A DNA stretch of 64,000 nucleotides. It comes from Anolis sagrei (lineage: Eukaryota > Chordata > Lepidosauria > Squamata > Anolidae). The notes beneath the pieces were generated by a model, which saw only the letters and a program-made list of their open reading frames with translations, did no database searches and was not told where the DNA came from. This document shows, piece by piece, positions 58,601 to 64,000 of this stretch. The stretch is from the NCBI RefSeq assembly GCF_037176765.1, contig NC_090024.1, positions 161,306,778 through 161,370,777 on the forward strand, read 5' to 3'. The stretch's first letter is position 1; every line of letters starts with the position of its first letter. The translations under genes and the position numbers were made by a program.

Positions 58601-58852
58601 AGATGGAAACTGGAACCTTCTCCATTTATCTTCGGAGGGAATAGAATGGATTTTTAAAAATGTAATGATTGATTTTCCTTTCTTTAGGAGGAGATGAATG
58701 CATGTGCTGCAGCAATTCTTGCAGGTATAGAAGCAGGTTGGCTAAAACCAGCTGTTGGCCATGAATACCCGCTGGCAAAAGCAGCAGAGGCACACAAAGA
58801 AATGGCTGAGGGCCCAGGTTCTTTGGGGAAGAGGGTGATTGTTATATGTTAA
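47513..58852 (+). CDS. CRYZ: CRYZ, zeta-crystallin / NADPH:quinone oxidoreductase (eight coding exons)
   Basis: Spliced coding sequence: 47513-47623, 49661-49813, 53004-53167, 53275-53326, 56043-56192, 57001-57102, 57402-57497, 58688-58852. Lengths 111, 153, 164, 52, 150, 102, 96 and 165 sum to 993 nt, or 330 residues plus TAA (human 329). The protein is a medium-chain reductase of the zinc-free quinone oxidoreductase group. An N-terminal GroES-like domain holds VHACGVN and TYIRAGTY (Tyr53 and Tyr59, as in human). The Rossmann domain has GASGGVG at 156-162, then [20 protein letters not shown] and a late GWLKP. By family knowledge it reduces ortho-quinones with NADPH by one-electron transfer, binds AU-rich RNA, and was recruited as a lens crystallin in some vertebrates. 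Six introns are GT-AG; the one after 53326 starts with GC. The gene appears intact. A non-coding first exon is expected upstream. Confidence 0.95.
48449..49104. mobile_element. MITE in CRYZ intron (CATATTTCAT ends)
   Basis: CATATTTCATTGCACAATA at the left and the complement TATGAAATATGGG at the right, with GTGCGACTATTATGTGAGG-type subterminal motifs at both ends. A related fragment lies near 31430-31550. Confidence 0.55.
49176..49456 (+). mobile_element. tRNA-type lizard SINE (ACA_SINE2-like) in CRYZ intron
   Basis: Starts AGGAGCCCTCGGTGATGCAA with tRNA-like boxes and ends CACACCAGAAGTGGTTTGCA, then an A-rich tail. CTGGACTCTT flanks both sides (49166-49175, 49457-49466). It ends about 200 bp before CRYZ coding exon 2. 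Confidence 0.92.
49661..49813 (+). CDS. CRYZ: CRYZ coding exon 2 (residues 38-88)
   Basis: Acceptor CATCCTCCAG, donor AAG|GTATTC, phase 0. It encodes [19 protein letters not shown] and PGTDVAGEI, the quinone-site strand and start of the catalytic domain; Tyr53 is kept. Confidence 0.95.
50745..52235 (+). mobile_element. L2 LINE C-terminal third and 3' UTR
   Basis: Reads [15 protein letters not shown], then [39 protein letters not shown] and [15 protein letters not shown]. After a hAT insert it resumes with [17 protein letters not shown] and the 3' end CGCCCCGAGTCCCTTGAGGG with an ATT-type tail. Confidence 0.85.
51183..51590 (-). mobile_element. hAT element inside the L2 (relative of 25630-26375)
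   Basis: The reversed sequence begins CAGTGGTTCTCAACC near 51585 and carries GGTCACCACAACATAAGG, a 14-base C run at 51387-51400 and the AACCAAACTTAGCACAAAG module. It lacks a clear opposite terminus. Confidence 0.7.
52658..52696. repeat. (TA)n microsatellite in CRYZ intron
   Basis: About 19 TA units. Confidence 0.95.
53004..53167 (+). CDS. CRYZ: CRYZ coding exon 3 (residues 89-143, Arg143 split)
   Basis: Acceptor CTTCTACCAG, donor CAAAG|GTAAGA. It encodes [19 protein letters not shown] and [17 protein letters not shown], close to human KQGAAIGIPYFTAYRAL. Confidence 0.95.
53275..53326 (+). CDS. CRYZ: CRYZ coding exon 4 with GC donor (residues 143-160)
   Basis: A 52-nt exon, acceptor TTTTTTCAG, completing the split Arg and encoding [17 protein letters not shown]. 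The frame and the human alignment demand the exon end after GGAGGG, where the intron begins GCAAGT: a GC-AG intron. A GT four bases on (53331) would shift the frame. Confidence 0.88.
53621..54490. mobile_element. old hAT-like element with a younger hAT and a BovB inside
   Basis: Outer fragment: GTGCTTCTTAAACTGTGGGC at the left and GTCACAAAAATTTCACAAGAG further right. A second hAT, 53676-54014, has ends CAGTGGTTCCTAACCTG / AAGGTTGGGAGCCACTG and flanks ATTTAGCT / CTTTAGCT. A BovB scrap lies at 54030-54176. All are in the CRYZ intron after the GC donor. Confidence 0.7.
54030..54176 (-). mobile_element. BovB LINE 3' end, truncated
   Basis: GTTCAGTCACTTCTGACTC, TTTGTGACTGCATGGACCAG and CTCCCTGTCAGCCATCACC are the reversed BovB 3' end; TCAATATT on both sides (54022-54029, 54177-54184) looks like its target duplication. 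Confidence 0.78.
55170..55800 (-). pseudogene. mariner-type transposase fragment in CRYZ intron
   Basis: The minus strand encodes [20 protein letters not shown], the region with the first catalytic Asp of mariner transposases, followed by [14 protein letters not shown]-like sequence (usual form KVMATVFWD). Upstream YDIVKRWCQDF may be part of the N-terminal region. Several frames are used and no terminal repeats were found, so it is a decayed copy. It is antisense to CRYZ. Confidence 0.75.
56043..56192 (+). CDS. CRYZ: CRYZ coding exon 5 (residues 161-210)
   Basis: Acceptor AACTTTCTTAG, donor AAG|GTAATT, phase 0. It opens with [13 protein letters not shown], completing the nucleotide-binding motif begun in the previous exon, then [13 protein letters not shown] and [10 protein letters not shown]. 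Confidence 0.95.
57001..57102 (+). CDS. CRYZ: CRYZ coding exon 6 (residues 211-244)
   Basis: Acceptor TATCTGACAG, donor ATG|GTATGC. It encodes [20 protein letters not shown] and KGGRVM; the EMLANVNLS block is identical to human. Confidence 0.95.
57402..57497 (+). CDS. CRYZ: CRYZ coding exon 7 (residues 245-276)
   Basis: Acceptor TTTTGTGACAG, donor AAG|GTAAAT. It encodes [20 protein letters not shown], then [12 protein letters not shown], where human has VVGSRGTIEINPRDTMAKES. Confidence 0.94.
58171..58307. mobile_element. palindromic MITE (GGCCCTTCCACACAGC family)
   Basis: GGACCTTCCACATAGCC to GGGCTGTGTGGAAGGGCC with the inner fold; lies about 380 bp before the last CRYZ exon. Confidence 0.82.
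58688..58852 (+). CDS. CRYZ: CRYZ terminal coding exon 8 (residues 277-330 and stop)
   Basis: Acceptor TTTCTTTAG. It encodes [33 protein letters not shown] and ends GKRVIVIC before TAA. Human ends GKMILLL, so the last residues differ as expected. Confidence 0.94.
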   Translation, partial: EEMNACAAAILAGIEAGWLKPAVGHEYPLAKAAEAHKEMAEGPGSLGKRVIVIC

Positions 58853-58972
58853 AATGTGTTGTTAAGTGCATTGGAAGTAATAATAGATATGTTGATTATA
58901 ATCCTTTTTCATTACACTTGGGACTGCTACGCGAACTGTAATTTAGATATAAGACTATTTTGAATAAGATTT

Positions 58973-58978
58973 ATTAAA
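58973..58978 (+). promoter_or_regulatory. candidate CRYZ poly(A) signal ATTAAA
   Basis: ATTAAA about 120 nt past the stop, the nearest accepted hexamer. A canonical AATAAA lies further on at 59502-59507 and could give a longer 3' UTR. Confidence 0.45.
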
Positions 58979-59738
58979 TATTTTATATCTAAAATTATCA
59001 GATGTTTCTCATGTTTTGCTTGAAGACCATACTGTTCATCATTCTAAGAATTGCTTTTTTCTCATATACCATATATCCTACTTTCTCCTCCATGAAAATC
59101 TAACTAGTGCATCATACTGATGAATTTGCATTTGCGGACCCCCAAATTTGGTCCCAGAAAGGTTTTCATAATTGGTTTATAGTATTTTAATCATCTTTGT
59201 TAAATGTACACATTTACATAGGGTATAGTTTCAGTGCTTTTGGGAGCAATTGAAGTTTTACTTATGCTGCCTAGATTTTTAAAAATGTAACAGCTTTGAA
59301 AAAGTTTTTTCACAATTGCCACCAAAAGGGCTGCAATGAAAAGGGCAGTGGTAGTCCCAAAATGGATATCATGAGAAAATGAACAATCTCTTTTTACTAA
59401 GTGCAACAAAACATTTGTTTAACAGCAAGCAAACTATTGAAGCTGAAAAATGATTTTTAAAAGTATCGCTATTAAAATGAAGTGATGGGCTGCATAGCTT
59501 CAATAAAGGATTTATAAAACTACCACATTTTCACTGATATGAAAAGTTCACTTTAGTAGGGACTAACACCAGAGCCAAGGATTTAGGCCTATAAACTTAA
59601 AACAAAGCCATTACAAAGCAAGGAGAGGCAGGTAATAAAATAATAATTACTTTAAATCTAATCTTCTGCTCCAAGCTGTCGGCAATTTGACAACATTTCC
59701 CCAAAACACTGACTAGTAAATCGGATTAGGACATCTGA

Positions 59739-60412
59739 GGGCCCTTCCACACAGCCCTATATCCCAGAATATCAAGGCAGGAAATCCCACATTATCTGAG
59801 TGTGAACTCAGATAATCCAGTTCAAAGCAGATATTGTGGGATTTTCTGCCTTGATATTCTGGGATATAGGGCTGTGTGGAAGGGCCCTGAAGCTGATGAC
59901 TGTTTCCATTAGAGAGATGGTAGCCAATTTATAATCCACAATATCTGCTTTGGTATACTGGGTTATTTGAGTCCACACTGCCATATAACCCAGTTCAAAG
60001 CAGATGATGTGGGATTTTATACAGCTGTGTGGAAGGGGCCTCAGATAAGCTAGTTCAAAACAGATATTGTGGATTTTCTGCCTTGATATTCTGGGTTATA
60101 TGGCCGTGTGGAAGGACCCACAGAATCCTAGAGTTGGAAGGGAACCTCAAAGGCAATCCAGTCCAATCCCCTTTTACCAGACAGAAAGGCACAACCAAAA
60201 CCCTCCCAAAAGATAGCTGTCCAGTCTCCGCTCAAAAACCTCCAGAGGCCTCGTCAGACACCAGCCATTTCCACACAGATTAATATAATCCTACATTTTT
60301 TGCTTTGCACTGGAATATATGGCAGTGTGGACTCAGATAACCTCCTTCAAAGCAGATATTGTGGGATTTTCTGCCTTGATATTCTGGGTTATATGACTGT
60401 GTGAAAGGGACC
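59739..60412. mobile_element. cluster of palindromic MITEs
   Basis: A complete copy at 59739-59887 (GGGCCCTTCCACACAGCCC and its complement, TGA on both sides) is followed by partial copies at about 59940-60038, 60043-60118 and 60263-60412. They share CCAGTTCAAAGCAGAT and GATTTTCTGCCTTGATATTC. Confidence 0.82.
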
Positions 60413-60594
60413 TGGGGAAGTGTACAACTGTTGTAACGACTGCATATATATTGTCAAATCATGCATTGCTTTACGATGCCGTTCTGTCTCTTTTTATGAT
60501 TTTCCATAGCCCCTGAAGGCCTTTTAGCACAGTGTGAATAGCAGTCAAGATGTGAAACCATAGTACTACAGTCCAAATTTCAGAAGCTTCTTTC

Positions 60595-60705
60595 ACTGGG
60601 TTGTTGTAGGTTTTTTCGGGCTATATGGCCATGTTCTAGAGGCATTCTCTCCTGACCTTTCGCCTGCATTTATGGCAAGCATCCTCAGAGGCTGTGAGGT
60701 GAAAT
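60595..60705. repeat. lizard interspersed repeat (CTATATGGCCATGTTCTAGA)
   Basis: Carries TTTTCGGGCTATATGGCC, GCATTCTCTCCTGACC and GGCAAGCATCCTCAGAGGC, a motif I recall as common in reptile genomes; element class not determined. Confidence 0.5.
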
Positions 60706-60734
60706 ACAAAAGAAACAATACTTTAAATAAAAAT

Positions 60735-60990
60735 GAACATAAAACCACAAAGCTGTTTTTACAATAAAGCTATATCACATTAAGTTTGTCTTTATTTGCT
60801 ATATTTCAATATTAATATCAAGTCAATACAGAGTGTAGTATGGAATATAGGCAGCCCCCAAGTTACAAAGAAGATAGGTTCTGTAGGATTGTTCTTTGGC
60901 TGAATTTGTTTGTAAGTCGAAGCAGGTACATTTTTAAAGTGTAACTCCATTTGAAAAGTCTTCAAAAGGTGCCTTTTAAAGGTTGTTCAG
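60735..60990 (-). mobile_element. second copy of the composite Tigger-like element, partial
   Basis: In reverse complement this matches about 14560-14760: outer sequence (AAACTTAATGTAATATGG-like) joined to the inner element through the same junction, CTGCCTATATTCCATACTAC. Both outer ends are missing. Confidence 0.7.
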
Positions 60991-61079
60991 GTTCTCTTTA
61001 GAATTGTTCAGAGTCTGTTTTTCGCATTTCGACAATACATCTTCTTTCACATTTAGAACACTGGACCATTCAGCAAAAA

Positions 61080-61330
61080 CACCAGAGCCAGGGCAGAGGG
61101 CGGAAGTGGAGCCTGGGAAAACGAATCCCTCTTCCCGCGCCTGCGCACTAAAAAGAGGAAGCCTGGTGCGCAGGCGCGTGGCAGTTCTCGCGCGAGTAGG
61201 TGTGGCTTGAGCTCCCTTGAGGGACGGGTGTCAGTGAGGGGAAAGTGTCGGCCGGAGGAAGTTGCACTTCCGGATGGTGAGCATAGAAGGGTCGTGGATG
61301 GCGGCAAAGGGAAACACGGGAGAGTGTGAG
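61080..61330. promoter_or_regulatory. orphan CpG-rich promoter-like tract
   Basis: Non-repetitive CpG-rich sequence between repeats holds two NRF1-type sites facing each other (GCGCCTGCGCA at 61137-61147, TGCGCAGGCGCG at 61167-61178) and two ETS-type sites (CGGAAGTG at 61101-61108, ACTTCCGG at 61266-61273). ATG|GTGAGC at 61274-61282 looks like a splice donor on the plus strand. No coding exon follows within the window. In human the next gene in this direction is ERICH3, but no ERICH3 coding sequence was seen, so the assignment is a guess. Confidence 0.5.
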
Positions 61331-61446
61331 GTCAGCAAGAAGCCCCTCCCTCCAAAAGGAGCAAAAGGCCTCCTTCACTCCTGTCTGCTGTAGATAGGAA
61401 GGAAAGGGTGAGGACAGATTGGCCATCCGTGTGTGTAGGAGTTAGA

Positions 61447-62545
61447 ACCATAGAGTTAGAAGAGACTTCATGGGCCATCCAGTCCAACCCCCTGCCAAAA
61501 AGCAGGAAAATTACATTCAAAGCACCCCCGACAGATGGCCATCCAGCCTCTGCTTAAAAGCTTCCAAAGAAGTTTGAAGCCATTGTTCTGCATCCTAGTC
61601 TCCAGGGCAGCAGAAAACAAGCTTGCTCCCTTCTCCCTGTGACTTCCTCTCACATACTTATACATGGCTATCATTTCTCTCATCCTTCTCTTCTTCAGGC
61701 CCAACTCTTTAAGCCGCTCCTCATAGGGCTTGTTCTCCAGACCCTTGATCATTGGACACATTCCAGCTTGTCAATATCTCTCTTGAATTGTGGTGCCCAG
61801 AATTGGACACAATATTCCAGGTGTGGTCTAACCAAGGCAGAATAGAAGATCTAGACCAGGGGTCCTGAAACTAAGGCCCAGGGGCCCTCCAAGGTCATTT
61901 ACCCTGCCCTTGCTCAGGGTCAACCTAAATCTGAAAAGACTTGAAAGCACACAACAACAACAATCTTATCTCATCAGCTAAAAGCAGGCCCACACTTCCC
62001 ATTGAAATATTAATATGTTTATATTTGTTCTTAATTTTAATTATTGTATTGTTTTTAATTGTTTTTTTGCACTACAAAGAAGATATGTGCAGTGTGCATA
62101 GGAATTCATTCATGTTATTTTCAAATTATAATCCGGCCCTCCGACAGTTTGAGGGACTGTGACCTGGCCCTCTGTTTAAAAAGTTTGGGGACCCCTGATC
62201 TAGACACTGTGCTCCTATTGATGCAGGCCAAAGCCCCATCGGCTTTTTTAGCCGCTGCATCACATTGTTGGCTCATGTTTAACTTTTTGTCCACAAGGAC
62301 CCCAAGATCTTTTTCACACATACGGCTCTTGAGCCACGCGTCCCCCATTCTGTATCTTTGCATTTCATTTTTTCTACCTAAGTGGAGAATCTTGCATTTG
62401 TCACTGTTGAACTTCATTTTGTTAGTTTTGGCCCATCTCTCTAACCCGTTAAGATAGTTTTGAATTCTGCTCCTGTCCTCTGGAGTGTTGGTTATCCCTT
62501 CCAATTTGGTGTCATCTACAAACTTGATGATCATGCCTTTTAACC
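61447..62545 (-). mobile_element. CR1 LINE 3' kilobase, split by a hAT
   Basis: The minus strand encodes MIIKFVDDTKLEGITNTPED, RLERWAKTNKMKFNSDKC, KDLGVLVDKKLNMSQQCD and, past the insert, IKGLENKPYEERLKELG. Its C-terminal end abuts the orphan CpG tract. Confidence 0.9.
61857..62197. mobile_element. hAT MITE with perfect 8-bp duplication
   Basis: CAGGGGTCCTGAAACT and AGTTTGGGGACCCCTG ends; ATCTAGAC on both sides (61849-61856, 62198-62205). Oriented opposite to the copy at 41801-42132. Confidence 0.92.
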
Positions 62546-62559
62546 AGTTAGGGTTATCC

Positions 62560-62735
62560 GTGTTTACATAGTAATGTACATAATGAGGTATCTTGGAGCC
62601 TAAGTGCAAAAGACACTTCTGTGTCACACACACGTTGCACACATAGCCTGAAGACAGTTTTATATGCACCATTTTAATTATATGGTTTTGTGCATGAAAC
62701 CAAGGTTGTGTGTGCTTAACCGCATTGTGGGCCAT
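62560..62735. mobile_element. Tigger-like MITE, partial
   Basis: ACATAATGAGGTATCTTGGAG and CACATAGCCTGAAGACAG, then TTTTGTGCATGAAACCAAGG, match the family of 19050-19335; ends lost. Confidence 0.5.
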
Positions 62736-63059
62736 ATGTATCCTGTCAGCATTAGTATTGGTATTTGCACAGTTTATGCCTGGCTAAAACTGAGACTATC
62801 CTGAACTCACAAGGGAATAAGAAACAGATCTCCAGAATTAGACTTCTGGCATAGGGTAACCAATGACTTCAGCACCTGAGGTTTTAAAAAAACTAATGCC
62901 CATACAAAGCAGGTGAACATAGCATTGAATGGAACATGCAGAGTAATCGCAGGATGTCTTAAACCTACACCTGTTGTTAACTCTACAAGCTAAGCTGTCA
63001 TTGCCCCCTCCCCCGCCGATATGTGACAGGAAGTTGCTACTAAATGTGAGAAAAATAAG

Positions 63060-63570
63060 GTTGAACACTGTGAAAGCAATCCAATACATGGCTACCAGCC
63101 TCCTCCAAGTAGACTCAAATCAAGTAAAAGCTTTATGAGAACTACCACTCCTCTTGGCATTTCTCCAGCAACAGCAAGGGTATCCCTCTGGGCAGCTTGA
63201 CCAGGAAATCCCAACTGGATGACTCCCCCCACGAGGATCTTCCTCCAGAGGCAAACCAAGAATGAGCAACTTGGAAGTCCCTGAACAGACTCAGAAGTGG
63301 AGTGGGCAGATCAAAAGGCAACCTGCCAAAATGGCACTATCTAAAGAATCCCACACCTTATGTGACTGTGGAGCAGAACAGAGAACTCCACATCTGTATG
63401 CTTATCCACTATGCCCTGCCTCATGTACAGAGGAAGAATTGTTGGAGGCTACAGACAATGCCATTGCTGTTGCCCATTTTTGGTCAAAAGATATTTAGCC
63501 ACCTGCGCTCCTTCTATTTTTATCAGTTTTATACTAATTTATGCAATGCTTTTGATATGAAATAATAATA
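63060..63570 (+). mobile_element. LINE ORF C-terminal end and tail
   Basis: Frames give YQPPPSRLKSSKSFM, then CDCGAEQRTPHLYAYPLCPA and SCTEEELLEATDNAIAVAHF ending WSKDI and a stop. A Cys-rich C-terminus of a non-LTR element, followed by an (ATA)n tail. Same family as 45195-45440. Confidence 0.75.
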
Positions 63571-63889
63571 ATAAGCACCTGAGGTTACTTACCTTTGTAT
63601 TTGGACAGTGCTGACACATGAACTAACAGAATTCAGTAGGTCTTAATAGGACCGCTTTCCAGCCACTGGCCATTCCAACTGCTGGATTCAGGGACATGTA
63701 GTGCATAAAAGCTAACTGAGCCTAGTATATTTTCTTAATATCTGTTAGGAAAAAATAGGCTGTGCTTCTCCTTATTTCAAGCTGGCCAATTTCTTAGTGC
63801 TATTAATTCACACTTCATATCTCAGTACACTCCGATCACACAAACAGCCATGTAACTGTTGTATATCTGTGACTTTAATGTTAGTTCCA

Positions 63890-64000
63890 GTCCAATCTAC
63901 ACTGCCATATAATCCAGTTTCTGATCCCAAATTATCTACTTTGAATTGGATTATATTATTCGATTTATTTATACCTCACTTTATCTCCCCAAAGTAGACT
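63890..64000. mobile_element. MITE fragment followed by an L2-type tail, cut by the window end
   Basis: TCTACACTGCCATATAATCC and ATTATCTACTTTGAATTGG belong to the palindromic MITE family; TTATTTATACCTCACTTTATC starts a reversed L2-like 3' end. Confidence 0.5.

Noticed and set aside
62121-62735. 204-codon minus-strand ORF as a host gene
   Set aside because: It carries CR1 reverse transcriptase blocks (FVDDTKL, RLERWAKTNKMKF) and belongs to the CR1 LINE fragment; its two ends run into a hAT and a MITE.
61276-64000. ERICH3 coding exons downstream of the CpG tract
   Set aside because: No frame gives the expected ERICH3 N-terminus; the interval is CR1, hAT, Tigger-like and LINE sequence.

Overview
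The window looks like nuclear DNA of a squamate reptile, most likely an iguanian (Anolis-like) lizard. It is AT-rich with intron-split genes. Its repeats fit lizards: Sauria-type SINEs ending in a BovB-like tail, a second tRNA-type lizard SINE, CR1, L2, L1, BovB and R4-like LINEs, many hAT and Tigger-like elements with intact target duplications, and a Helitron. Species is inferred, not shown.

Two host genes are supported exon by exon, and both appear intact. TYW3 (wybutosine synthesis, tRNA-Phe modification) lies on the minus strand in six coding exons, 42881 down to 30248, predicting 268 residues. CRYZ (zeta-crystallin/NADPH:quinone oxidoreductase) lies on the plus strand in eight coding exons, 47513 to 58852, predicting 330 residues. 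They are divergent (head to head), as in human. A CpG-rich tract over TYW3 exon 1 and a second tract near 43.7-43.86 kb with two NRF1-type palindromes lie between their start codons. A third promoter-like CpG tract at 61.08-61.33 kb has no gene assigned.

Layout: 1-30 kb is intergenic and repeat-rich (L1 holding L2 holding CR1; a Tigger-like nest; an R4-like LINE between ATT arrays; BovB; CR1; SINEs). 30.2-42.9 kb is TYW3, with a Helitron/hAT nest in its first intron. 43-47.5 kb is the divergent spacer, with MITEs, a LINE fragment and a fossil LTR region. 47.5-58.9 kb is CRYZ, whose introns hold a hAT/L2/hAT nest, a SINE with target duplication, a BovB scrap and an antisense mariner fragment. 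59-64 kb is palindromic MITEs, the orphan CpG tract, CR1 split by a hAT, and a LINE 3' end.

The two genes share no pathway; their link is positional. I found no RNA gene, CRISPR array or prokaryote-type system. The most notable points are a GC-AG intron inside the CRYZ nucleotide-binding motif, a proline-rich extension at the end of TYW3 exon 1, a composite Tigger-like element whose internal junction occurs at two loci, and several datable transposon nests.
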